NCBI RefSeq assembly: GCF_023091745.1
Contig: NC_068912.1
Coordinates: forward strand, 101,611,567 to 101,675,566
DNA: 64,000 nucleotides
Source: Budorcas taxicolor
Taxonomy: Eukaryota > Chordata > Mammalia > Artiodactyla > Bovidae
Reading direction: 5' to 3'
The position numbers were made by a program, and so were the translations under genes. Shown here in pieces: positions 54,401-64,000 of this stretch. Each line of letters opens with the position of its first letter. Position 1 is the first letter of the stretch. The notes below the pieces were generated by a model. That model did no database searches. It was not told where the DNA came from and saw only the letters and a list, made by a program, of their open reading frames with translations.

Positions 54401-55799
54401 ATATCCAGCAGTCTGACTGGAGTCTGGAGCTGCAGGCTGAAGTGGGCCCTCCAGGCTGCTTTCACCTGGGACCTCTGGGCTCTCAGGCTGGATTTGATCA
54501 TCTGTTTACAAGTCTGTTTCTTTCTGCTAAACTCTAGCTCCTTGGGGCAAGAACTGGACTGGTTAAGATTCTCACCTTCAGTCATCAGCACAAAGCAGAT
54601 TACAGTTGCTGACGGCGAGAGTGCACTGACTGAGCAAATGAACAAATGAGTGAATCCGTCACTACTCTGAGTATTTGGCCCTTCCTTGTAGCAGGAGAAA
54701 AGGTACCCTTAAGGTTCAAGGCTCTGTGTCCCTGTTCCAGGATCCTGCCTGTCCAGGATCCCTTAGGTCCTCCCCTTAACCTTCTTGCTGGGTCTTTGTC
54801 CCATATAGCTGGTCAGAAATAGGGTCACTGTAATATGCAAATCTTGTTTGGTTCCAAATAATACTTCCAAGACTTTTTTATGGAATCGTCCTGGTTCCCT
54901 AATCTGAGTCCACAGCAGGAGCATCCCAACCTCTTGCACTCTGGTAAGGAGCTCTGTCCCAACCACTTGATCCCATTCTAGAGAACCCAGAGTTCAGGAA
55001 AGAAGCCCTGACGAGTGTCTCCTGGACACACTCCAGGCTAATTCTCTACTAGCTCTCCTCTGCCCTTTACCATCTCTGGCTTTGTCTCCTCTTTAGACCC
55101 AAGAACCTTAGAAATACTCTAGGAGTCTTTGGCAGGGGCAAGAGCCTGGGCCTGTATGACCAGGCAGGCTCAGCTTTCTGCCCTCCAAACACAACAGGAG
55201 GATGGGATGGGAAATAGAGCTATGTTCGTGATGTTCTCTGAGTGGCCATAGTGACCTCTTGACCAGAGGCCACCTGGGTGACCTCTAAGGGCCTCTCTAT
55301 GTCTCCCTAGGCAGGGCCATGGGGCCAGGAAGCCAGGCAGAGCTCCAGAGTCCTCCAGCCTCCCTCAGGGAAATCCATCCATTAGCAGTTACTCTCCAAA
55401 TTAAGGTTATGTATGTGCTCCCCAGACCCCCTTATTGTGTAACAGCCAGCCCGGAGGCTTCCCCAGCTTTCTATCTCAGATCCATACCACTTATCTGGAG
55501 ACACCCCATCCCCTCTTCAATACAGGTCATGTCTAGACAGAAAAACTCAAGGCTGGCCCCAAGCAGCCTTGATGGCCAGGGGGAGATGGATCTAATAGTT
55601 AAGATGGAGACCCTCACCTCTGAGCCTATCATCTGGTCCCTTCCATGCCCTGCAGGCCCCAGGCCTTGGAAACAGGCAGGGTTAGCTGGAGACATGGAGG
55701 CATGGAGGCAGGACTGGGGTCTTCATTTGTCCTACGCCACCCCCCCGCCCCCCACTTAGTCTCGGCTCCCCGGGGCACTCTCCTCCCACCTCAGCCCCC
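54401..55799. other. Intronic sequence, nothing firmly recognised
   Basis: Unique, with possible old L2 tail near 54530-54650 ('TCCTTGGGGCAAGAACTGG', 'gcaaatgaacaaatgagtgaa'). The 146-codon frame at 55319-55759 has no domain or splice support. Confidence 0.4.
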
Positions 55800-56165
55800 T
55801 TCCTTGTTGAGCCAACAGCTCGATCTTGATCCCTTGAACGAGAAGGTCGACTCCAGAGGGGCCTTCTCTGAAAGCCAATGCTAATCTGGTTAGGGGCCAG
55901 GCTGGGCGCTGCACTCTCTCTGTAGAACCAAGTGCAAGTGAAAAAATGCCAATTATCAGATGACAAAAAGGGTCCCTGCCCCTGGGGAAGGGCAAGCTGG
56001 GGGGAGGGCCAGGAGGGGCACCGTAACTGAACACCTTGCCGGAAATAGCTCCTATCAGTCCACTTAGGGAGCCATCAGCCCCGGCAGATTTATGGGCAGC
56101 GTGTGCCCCTCTGATAGATCGGACTATTTAAAGGCAGCCGAAGCCTCCATTTATATCAATGTGGA
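55800..56165. promoter_or_regulatory. Candidate conserved element with GATA/E-box composites and TATA-like box
   Basis: Unique sequence with GCCAATGCTAATCTGG, CCAATTATCAGATGACAAAAAGG (about 55949-55971: GATA core TTATC overlapping CAGATG E-box), TCCTATCAGTCC, TCTGATAGATCGGACTATTTAAAGG (about 56111-56134, TATTTAAA) and CCATTTATATCAATG. GATA, E-box and MEF2/TATA-like cores cluster without TE similarity. It could be an enhancer or weak promoter; function is inferred. Confidence 0.5.
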
Positions 56166-57113
56166 GCAGAGAGGGAGGACGAGAGGCTGCCGAGGTAGGG
56201 AGTGAGGAGTGGCGACGGGGGCCAGTCCCGAGGTCGCCTGTTGGCCTCAGAGAAGAGGTGAGGCTGCTGGCCCAGAGGACTGGGTCACACAGTAGGGATG
56301 GGAGTCTCTGGATCAAGTCCCACCGGCACCCAGGGAGGGGCAGGGAATGGAGGGTTCCGCAGACCTCCCATCAGCATCTCTGCCCGGGTCCTAACCCAGG
56401 CTCTGCCAGCCCCTCTAGCTAAAATGGGACGCTCGGGCTAATACTGAAGTGGAACTCTTGATTGGATTTCTCCAGCCTTGCCCCCCACCCTCCCGAGCTG
56501 CGGGGCATGCTTGCCCTCCCTGCAACCTCCCCCCTGCCTGGGCCGAGGGAGAAGGAAGGGGTAATCGCGTTAGGCTGGGGGCATTAGCCGCTGAGGAATG
56601 GCCTGCTACCTCCTGCCTGCTTGTCCCCAGCCTGCACTTCCTGGGGGCAGATTAAGCAGCTCCCATCGCTCTCTGGCTCTGCTGGGCCTTCCTCCCTAAC
56701 TCCATTACTCCCTGGCTGAGGTGCTTGCCCGACCCGTGGTGGTCCCTCTGATAATTCACCTCTCAGGAAACTCTGCCTTTCTGACCTCTCACTGCCTCCT
56801 CCCTCCCTCCCATCCTCCCCCGGCCAGCTTTCCTCCAGATTTGTATCTAACTGGCCTTATCCTCTTGGCTCACTGGTGAACTGCAGGCATTCACCAATAT
56901 ATTCCTAGGAACAGAGCAGATCACTATCTGTTGGTTTGTTGATTATGGATTCATTAGTTCACTCATTCACTGAATACTAACTGGGCACTCTCCAGTGAGG
57001 GACTGGGATACAAAGTTCATTCAGGTATAGTCACAGGGATGGAAGAAGGGAAAATCGGAGGGCAAAGAAGCAAGGGAACAGCGCGACCAAACTTGAGTTT
57101 TATAATGATCCCC
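56166..57113. other. GC-rich then L2-tailed intronic sequence
   Basis: 56166-56700 is GC-rich with spots such as 'GGTAATCGCGTTAGGC' and 'GCATTAGCCGCTGAGG' that may extend the regulatory block. 56950-57040 carries an L2 tail ('TCACTCATTCACTGAATAC'). Confidence 0.4.
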
Positions 57114-57128
57114 CTGACCACACGTGGG

Positions 57129-57349
57129 CTTCCCATGTGGTGCTAGTGGTAAAGAACCCGCCTGCCAATGTAGGAGACATAAGAGATGCAGGTTCGATCC
57201 CTGGGTCAGGAAGATCCCCTGGAGAAGGAAATGGCACCCCACTCCAGTATTCTTGCCTGGAGGATCCCATGGACGGAGGAGCCTGGCAGGCTACAGTCCC
57301 TAGGGTCACACAGAGTCGGACATGACTGAAGTGACTTAGCACTCACGCA
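57129..57349 (+). mobile_element. Bov-tA SINE with 15-bp target-site duplication
   Basis: Head 'CTTCCCATGTGGTGCTAGTG' with GGTTCGATCCCTGGG and BovA body, flanked by CTGACCACACGTGGG (57114-57128) and CTGACCACCCGTGGG (57350-57364), one mismatch. Confidence 0.94.
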
Positions 57350-57414
57350 CTGACCACCCGTGGGGCTGGAGAGCAGATCAGAGCGGATGAGAACAGAGGT
57401 AGCAAGACAAGAAA

Positions 57415-57595
57415 GTGATTCTCAACCTTGGCTGTGTAATAGAATTAATGGGGGAGCTTTAAAAATGCTGATGTCTGGGCCACATCAAGATCAATGAATC
57501 CGATTTTCTGGGGAAAGATCCAGGCGTTAGATTTTTTAAAAATCTCCACCACAGGATTCAGACATTCAGCCAAGGTTGAAAACCTGAGTTAGAAG
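57415..57595. mobile_element. hAT-Charlie-type palindromic MITE
   Basis: 'GTGATTCTCAACCTTGGCTG' at the left and 'CAGCCAAGGTTGAAAACC' at the right are inverted repeats. Inside, 'GGGGGAGCTTTAAAAATGC' and 'ATTTTTTAAAAATCTCC' are complementary halves. Typical mammalian MER-type MITE. Confidence 0.75.
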
Positions 57596-57606
57596 GCTAC
57601 TGCAAT

Positions 57607-57627
57607 AGCAGCAGCAGCAGCAGCAGC
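57607..57627 (+). repeat. (AGC)7 microsatellite
   Basis: Seven perfect AGC units without an adjacent BOV-A2 body, although AGC runs are the usual BOV-A2 tail. Confidence 0.95.
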
Positions 57628-58139
57628 AACATTCCAGGCGGGAGATGAACTGGAGTAGTAGCGATCTGAACAGGAGTAGCAATAACAAGGGTGGAAAGGA
57701 GAGGATATTTGAGAACTGTTTCTCCTATAGCTGTTGTTAACACTCTGGTCTCCCACACCCACCCCTCTTAGCAGACGACCTCGATTATAACTTCACGAAG
57801 AAACCGAGGCCATTAGGTAAAACTCTGTGGGATTAAAAGAAAAGTCCTTGAGGACAGGCACCAGTTGTGAATCTACAGGGGCCACTAGAGTTCTCCCAGG
57901 ACAAAAATCTAATAGAAGGTGAGTTAACTGAATCTAACAGGCGCCTAGACCTGTGGGTCTCAGGAGAGAGATAGGAGGACACACAAACGTGGGTGGGCAT
58001 TAGCCCTGGGGAACCCCGAGGGGCTCGTGGAAGAAAAGGAGCACAAGAACAAGACTGAAGGGCATTCAGAGAGGAGGGGAAGCGGGTGGTGCCGGGCAAA
58101 CAAGCCGTCAGCTTTCCTGCCATGCTGTCCCAGATGCCT
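57628..58139. other. Intronic sequence, nothing recognised
   Basis: Unique sequence between the AGC run and a MIR; no exon or TE. Confidence 0.4.
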
Positions 58140-58300
58140 GACAGCTATCATCTCATTCGAACTTCACGGCAACCCTTTGAACTCGGTGCTCTATCTCTCT
58201 TTTACAGATGGAGGTTCAGAGAGTGTAACTTGCCTTGGGTGTTATCAGATGATTCAAATTCCGGAGCTAAGACTTGCAACTGGGTCTCTCCAATCTCAGG
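58140..58300 (+). repeat. MIR fragment
   Basis: 'ATCTCATTCGAACTTCACGG', 'tcttttacagatggaggttcagag' and 'gtaacttgccttggg' follow MIR order. Confidence 0.75.
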
Positions 58301-59984
58301 CATCTGTGCACCAGGTCATACTACAGGAAACAAATGGGACGCAGAACCCAGCGATGGGGCGTTTTGAGGACAAAGCAGGAATCAAAGCGTCAAATGCAGT
58401 GGCTTCCCCTCATCCTGTTCCTCTGGACTCCCTCTCCTGGAGTGGCCTTGGGACAGGCATTGTCAGGGCTGGGAAGTAAGCACTGCCTCCCTTGAGCCCT
58501 CGGCTGCTGTGCATGGGGCCCTTTTCTCCACAATCACAGCGCCACTGCAGCCACTCCTGCAGCAGGAGGCCCACAGTGTAGGGCCCTGCTCAGCCTCAGC
58601 TCAGTCCAGTTAGAGCTTGCTCCAGGTGGACGAGCCCAGCCTGGCCTTGCCCCTGCGGATGGAGGACCTTACCAGGGAAGAAAAGGCTGCTCTCTCTGCC
58701 CCAGCTCACAAAATCCTTATTTGGTGAGGCCCGGGCCCATTGTCCCGTTCCTGGTGAAATACTACCCATCTTCTCCCCACTCTCCTGGCTTCCTCAAGTG
58801 TAGTGTGTACCATTTTCTGGATTCCCACCTTTGCACTTCATTCATGCCTGGGAGAACTTTGATCATGTGTATTTTGATTGCTCGGTAGGTGTCTGACATT
58901 TCCAGCCCCAATCAGGCCACCTGCTGCCCAAGGGTTAGCAGCCATTGTGGCTCTTAACTGGCTCCCTGACTTCCTTCTATGGTGTCTTTGGATAAATACA
59001 TACAGATTGAATGAATCAAGAAAGTGAAGCACTAGGACAAGGCTGGAAGGGGCTGTGTTGGGGTAGGGGAGGAAAAGTAGGAGAAGCGAGGCCCCTCTGG
59101 ATTTGGAATGCTCCAAGCAGGGAAAGTGGTCCCAGCTTTCCAGCGACAATTTCCAGCCCTAAGAAGAAACTCTGGGGGCGTAAAGGGAGCTGGCACCTGC
59201 CTTTCGCGGCTTCTTTGAACTATTTGTGATCTAGTTTCCCCCAGGCACCCCCACTTGGCCTCCGTGGCTGTCTGGGACCTGCCAAGGCTGAGGCGGAGAC
59301 TGAAACAGCAGCTCGGAGAGGCTGAAGGCGCTCCTATATCTTTGCTCAGGAAATGGCCTCATAAAAGTGACAGGGAGACGCACCTATGGATGCTTGTTAA
59401 AGTTTTATTACTAATCACCTCCAAAGTCAGCGAGGCAGAGGGAGGGAGCTGGGAAATGGAGTCATCAAGGCCCAGGAGCAGGTGTCAGCTGCCTGAGCAG
59501 CAGAGGTGGGGACTGCCTGGTGGGTTGAAGCAGCCACATTTCCCTGCAGTGCCCCTGACCCTCACCCGGGGTCTGCCCGGGTCGGGCACGGGCCCTGCGC
59601 TCTCCCCACTTTGTGAATGGAGAAGGCCTCTCTCAGTCCTTCAGTCCCTGTATCCAGCAGGTCTTTAGCCACCCCATCCTCCCCCAACCCACCTCTTCCT
59701 GGTGCCACCACCCCAGTCAGATGGTGCCAACTCTCATTCAGCCCATTGCAGAGATGGCCCCAAATGGGCCCTGCATTTGCTCGGCCTCTCTAGACAACCT
59801 CTCCCACTGCTGCCCAGGGGACTTTTCCTCTTTGGTGACCCCCCAGAGCCTTTAGAATGGGTCTAACTAATTTCCTGGCCTAGCATGGAAATTCCTTCTG
59901 GATTTGGGCCTCTCTCTTTAACACCATTTCCATGACATCCCTCTTGGGAATGATTTGAATTTCCCCCAAATCCTGTTCTGTCTG
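58301..59984. other. Low-repeat intronic sequence
   Basis: About 1.7 kb without a recognised TE. 59385-59420 (GCTTGTTAAAGTTTTATTAC, then ACTAATCACC) is a small AT-rich, conserved-looking spot. Open frames overlap in several phases and lack support. Confidence 0.4.
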
Positions 59985-60510
59985 CCTAGAAGTTCCTTCT
60001 CCCTGAATGCCCAATAAACATACGCTCTTTTCTAAGGACTCAGCTCAACCTTCAGGACGGCTTCCTTAACCTCAGTGTATTCATTGCTGCTGCTGCTGCT
60101 GCTGCTAAGTCGCTTCAGTTGTGTCCGACTCTGTGCAACCCCATAGACGGCAGCCCACCAGGCTCCCCCATCCCTGGAATTCTCCAGGCAAGAACACTGG
60201 AGTGAGTTGCCATTTCCTTCTCCAATGCATGAAAGTGAAAAGTGAAAGTGAAGTCGCTCAGTCGTGTCTGACTCTTAGCGACCCCAAGGACTGCAGCCCA
60301 CCAGGCTCCTCCATCCATGGCATTTTCCAGGCAAGAGCACTGGAGTGGGTGCCATCGCCTTCTCCAGCATTCATTGCAGTGTTTGATAACTGTCTGTTTC
60401 CTAGTCCATGTGCTTCATAGACTATAAACATATCCAGGGCAGGAGTCATGTCTGATTTATTTCTCTAGCTCCAGGAATCTAGCCTGGCATCATTGTTTGC
60501 TGGATGAAAG
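59985..60510 (+). repeat. L2 3' UTR split by BOV-A2
   Basis: 'AGAAGTTCCTTCTCCCTGAA', 'ggactcagctcaaccttcagg' and 'ggcttccttaacctcag', then after the SINE 'ataactgtctgtttcctag', 'gggcaggagtcatgtctg' and 'tagcctggcatcattg', are L2 sense. Confidence 0.7.
60088..60368 (-). mobile_element. BOV-A2 SINE with target-site duplication ATTCATTGC
   Basis: Reverse (AGC)n tail, two BovA units and the GAAAGTGAAAAGTGAAAGTG linker, flanked by ATTCATTGC at 60079-60087 and 60369-60377. Inserted into L2. Confidence 0.95.
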
Positions 60511-61739
60511 AATCAGTGCAGAATTGTTATGCAGTTTGCTCTCCACAAGGCCATATGCTACACGGGGGGCGGAGGACGGGGGACAGCTTGGGTCTCGCTC
60601 ACAGAGGTGGCCCCACTGCTTGGGCAGTGTCTGACATGGGAAAGGAGCTCAACAAGTGTTTGTTGAACAAGTGAATGAGGATTAAATGAGATAAAGTCTG
60701 TGGAGACACTCTGAAATACTACAGATACTATTTTTATCCTTCTATTCTCACAAGTTTCCTGCCAGAGTCCTTTTTTTTTTCTTTTTATCATTATGGTCAC
60801 CATCACCTCTATTCTTTGCCAAACTAACGAAGGCAAAAAAAGGAATTAGAAGATATTGGAAATTCTTGGGGCGGCTTTTCCATTTTTGAAACAGTGCCTG
60901 GTCCTTGAATCACACCATGATTCTTACACTATCTGAAAGTGGGGACAGGGGTGCAGCATTTTCACTCAATCAGCAACCAACTCAACCTGCCATGGAAAAA
61001 GCCCTCTTTAGGGTCAGGCTCTGTGCTAGTGCTGGGGGCACAGACCCCCCAACAGGTTCCACTTGCCAAAGCCTTCTTAAAGGCCATCCCACCCTGAGTT
61101 CTGAGCTCTGCCTGGGCTACCTGGATGGTGCTAAAGGGGAAGGAGCCGGGATCCTGGAGGGTGTGAAGCAGCCATGACTCTGTGTGGTCTGAGGGGTCCA
61201 GCCAGCCTTAGCCCCCACCCCAGGAGCAGCCCTTCCTGGAGGGAGCTCAGGGCTGATACAGCCAAGGCAGGGGGGTGGGGAGCTCTGCCCGAGGAGGCTC
61301 TCTCCAGGGGGCAGCAATGGGGCAGCTTTGGCGCACTTCCCTGTACAGGCCCAGTCTTCCTGACAAAACACGTCACCCTCGCCTTCACAGTTGGCAAGTG
61401 AACAGGGCCGGAGTGCTTCAAAAACTGGGTCCCTGGGCGAAGAGAGTGACACTTGATGCAGAGAAACAGGCATTCCCAAAAGTGAGCTGGAGGTGCCTCG
61501 ACTCCGTGGGCCAAGTCCTCTCCATGCACCCCTCACAGAGACAGCAGTTCAGCTGGCAGCCCCCTTCCTTCGGCTCTCCTCTGTGAGTCAGAGCTGTGGC
61601 CCCTCTTCCTCGCAGGCATCGCCCACCTGCTCCGGCCCCCACTCCTGCTCCTTCTGGGCCGACCTCAGGTCTCCCCCGAGAAGCCCCTGCCTTGCCTGCT
61701 GTGCACAGCCTGATCCTGCGGTGCCGCCCGCCCCTCCTT
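60511..61739. other. Intronic sequence with small simple repeats
   Basis: L2/MIR-like tail near 60620-60700 ('GGAAAGGAGCTCAACAAGTG'), a T-tract at 60770-60790, then unique GC-rich sequence. Overlapping frames at 61117-61586 on both strands are compositional. Confidence 0.4.
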
Positions 61740-61880
61740 CCTCCTTCCCATCTCTATATATCTGTCTAATGAACATTTCAATAAGCCGAGCACAGCTTTT
61801 TCCACTTAATAAGCAGAGTGCTGACTTCATTGCGGGTTTGCTCTTCACTTATCTGTTCGGGGCCTTAAATCATTCCTAGG
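61740..61880. promoter_or_regulatory. Candidate conserved block
   Basis: Unique sequence with CTATATATCTGTC, CTAATGAACATTTCAATAAGCC, CCACTTAATAAGCAGAG, TTCACTTATCTG (GATA) and CCTTAAATCATTCC. It is AT-rich in a GC-rich neighbourhood and matches no TE. Enhancer role inferred. Confidence 0.4.
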
Positions 61881-62184
61881 AAAAAGCTTAGCAAAGGGAA
61901 ACCTGGTATCCTGGCTATCGGCTGCTCCTGTCAGCACCCTGCCCTGCTGGGGCTGAGGCGTTGCCCTGCTTCCACAGAACACCACGGAAGTACAAATGAA
62001 ACTCTGGACAGCCAAGGGCTGGGAGAGCTGAGAAGTGAGGGGATGCTGGAGTGTCACCACTGGAGGAAGTTCTAGAAGCAGGGTGGAGGTGGCCGAGGAG
62101 GGCTGGCCTGGGGTGTCCTGCCCCGAGCTGGGGAGGAGGGAGGGCTGGAAATTCAGCGAAGCTCTCCGAGGGAGATATTCTAAG

Positions 62185-62290
62185 AAACGGGAGTTTAATG
62201 AACATCTACTATGTGCCAGGCCCTGTGCATGGTGCTGGGAGCCAAACAGTGCCCTCTGTGCTTGCCTTCCGATAGGAAAGGAAAACACGA
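62185..62290 (-). repeat. L2 3' fragment
   Basis: 'TTTAATGAACATCTACTATG' and 'tgccaggccctgtgcatggtgctggg' match reverse L2. Confidence 0.75.
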
Positions 62291-62334
62291 GCAGCAATTG
62301 ACCATGTTGTGTGCTGAGACCACATAACACAGTG

Positions 62335-62580
62335 GCAAAAACCACAGACTTGGGAAGAAGACACCGCTGTGGAAAAATTCTAGCTGTGAACTTACAAGCT
62401 ATGTGATCTTGGGGCAGTTATTTAACCTTTCTGTGCCTTGGCTTCATCTGTAAAATGCGGTTAAAATACTTACCTTGTGGAGATGTTGTAAGAGTTAAAC
62501 CTGATCCTCAGTACAATAAATGTATGTAAAGTACCTGACAAAAAGCTCAATAAGCTGTAAATGCTAGGCTGATAGTACTA
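62335..62580 (-). repeat. MIR, nearly full length
   Basis: 'GCTATGTGATCTTGGGGCAG', 'ttatttaacctttctgtgcc', 'atctgtaaaatgcggttaaaatac' and 'gttgtaagagttaaacc' follow reverse MIR order. Confidence 0.85.
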
Positions 62581-63479
62581 TCATGTATGTCTATTTCCCA
62601 CCCCACCCCCACCCCCACCAGCTTACTACTGTGTCTTTGAAGGTGTAGACAAAGTCTTACACATTTTGTGTCTGATCAGATGGACAGGGAGAAATGGAAG
62701 AGAATGCTGTTTTACAGGGTGCGAGGACTCTCCCAGTAAAGCACCCTGGGCAACCAGCCAAAGGTATGACCCTGAGAGTGTATATGTATATATGGTGGGG
62801 TACGGGCCATGAGATGCTGTTTTCCAGAAGCCTCCAGACCTAGTTGGCAGGAAGACTTCAGGGCAAAAGGGTACAGACTCAATTAAATGTGGGCAAGTGC
62901 AAGACAGTGCCTTTTGTGATAAACACATCAAAACCCCCTCTCCAGTACTGCACTCTGCATGGCCAGCCACAGTTCTGGCAAAGAACCTGAAAATTCTTCT
63001 TCATTTAGACAGTTCCCCGAGGCTGCTGGCCAGGAGATGAAGAGAACCGTGAATAAGACCGTAAAGTAGGGACACACACTGCTCAAGGTGGTTAGCTGGG
63101 GCAATCCCACCTTCAGGGCTCCTCTGTGTCATTCTGTCCTGTCCTGGAGGAGACCCAGGGCTGCAAAATCTCCTTGGTAGGAAAGGCTAAATGACTCACT
63201 CTCCAGTCTGCATACGTGAGGGCTGCTGGGGGACGTGCAGGAAATCACAAATAGTGTAGGGAAGGTGACTGGAGACTTACTCATGAAATCCTGAAACCCT
63301 AGGCAAAGTGGGTTTGCTTTGAAACTTGAGCACAGTTGGGGTGAACACAGGTGACTGCTGTTTTACACAGGGGCCAGTAAACCCAAGAAATTCATTAAGC
63401 CAAGTGGTGGGTCTAGCAGAAAACATAAATGAATTTGAAAGTCTTTGGACAAATTTATGAAAGACGGAGTCATAGATGT
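62581..63479. other. Intronic sequence, nothing recognised
   Basis: A CCCCAC run at about 62599-62621; otherwise unique with no exon. Confidence 0.4.
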
Positions 63480-63860
63480 TCCTTAATCAGGGTTTGTTCA
63501 GTGAATGAAGGAATGAATATGGATGATCGTGGTTCTCAAGGCATTTCAATCCAATGCAATAAATATTCATGGAGCACCTACTCTGACAAAGCATTGTGCA
63601 GGATGTAAACCTGAACAGTTTCTATCCAGAAGCTTACACTTTTATAAGAGGATTAGAGAAAACATTGTCAACACAGGGTGGACATAGTGAGGGCTGCAAG
63701 AAAAAGTGCAGGGGGCTATGGCACTCAAAGAAGGGAGGGAGTCTGTGGGGCTTGGAATAGGGATGAAAAAAGATCTTATGGAAAAGGTGATATTTGAAAT
63801 GGGCCTTGAAGAACAAGTTGGGTTTTAGCTAGTGGAAAGAACATAAAGGTACCAGAAAAG
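63480..63860 (-). repeat. L2, 3' region
   Basis: 'GCAATAAATATTCATGGAGC', 'acctactctgacaaagcattgtgcagg', 'atttgaaatgggccttgaag' match reverse L2. The final bases of the window (63940-63990) are a GAGA-rich run. Confidence 0.7.
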
Positions 63861-64000
63861 AAGGAATGACAAGTCCCAAAATTTGGGGGTGGAGAATAAA
63901 GGACATGTTTAGATTCAGATAATAGTACAGTGAAGGAGGTGGGGAAGACAGAGAGAGGGAGAGACAGAGGGAGAATGAGAAGTTATTTGGACGGGAAATA

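Larger units (their letters stand above)
1210..64000 (-). other. RNF220: RNF220 long upstream intron (window-spanning)
   Basis: Everything right of the exon acceptor is inferred to be intron of RNF220 on the minus strand. No second coding exon with paired splice sites and recognisable protein was found in about 62.8 kb. The large first coding exon should lie beyond 64000. The intron alternates transposon-rich stretches with long low-repeat islands, a texture typical of introns of developmental genes that house enhancers. A separate nested noncoding gene cannot be excluded from sequence alone. Confidence 0.75.

Noticed and set aside
61117..61586. Overlapping open frames on both strands as a small gene
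   Set aside because: Several mutually overlapping frames of similar length in GC-rich DNA, none with a recognised domain or splice support.

Overview
The window is mammalian, ruminant nuclear DNA, most likely from Bovidae. It carries BovB (RTE-type) LINEs, tRNA-Glu-derived Bov-tA SINEs, dimeric BOV-A2 SINEs with AGC-repeat tails and CHR-2-type SINEs, over a background of ancient mammalian MIR, L2, L1, MaLR and DNA-transposon fossils. The species cannot be fixed from sequence alone.

Only one stretch can be supported as protein coding: a 133-bp exon on the minus strand at 1077-1209, with clean splice sites. Its peptide, with a CPIC zinc-binding knuckle and a glutamate-rich helix, I recognise as the exon of RNF220 (E3 ubiquitin ligase) that follows the large first coding exon. 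Bases 1-1076 are then the start of the downstream intron, and 1210-64000 lies inside the long upstream intron. No other exon, functional RNA gene, CRISPR array or bacterial-type feature was found. Nearly all longer open frames are decayed LINE reading frames, SINE read-through or chance frames.

Layout by region. 105-630: MaLR LTR. 1077-1209: RNF220 exon. 2.0-8.9 kb: SINEs, a palindromic DNA transposon carrying a secondary inverted duplication, and MIR/L2, with a CpG-rich block at 5.7-6.1 kb. 9.3-12.6 kb: low-repeat DNA with four conserved-looking noncoding blocks. 13-16 kb: L2 interrupted by a BovB tail. 16.5-33 kb: scattered candidate regulatory blocks among SINEs, MIR and L2. 33.4-43.1 kb: BovB-rich block with multi-layer nested insertions. 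43-51.6 kb: L2, L1 and SINE nests. 52.3-52.6 kb and 55.8-56.2 kb: further conserved-looking AT-rich or GATA-rich blocks. 57-64 kb: SINEs, a hAT-type MITE, MIR and L2.

Functionally this looks like the long regulatory intron of a developmental ubiquitin ligase: one small exon and several islands of low-repeat, homeodomain-, GATA- and FOX-motif-rich DNA that look like enhancers, separated by transposon debris. Conservation is inferred from sequence texture (TAAT-rich, unique sequence free of recognisable repeats), not from an alignment. I see no sign of an undescribed enzymatic or defence system. The most interesting signals are a recursive-splice-like exon boundary, the enhancer-like blocks, the inverted BovB pairs and the inverted duplication in the palindromic transposon.
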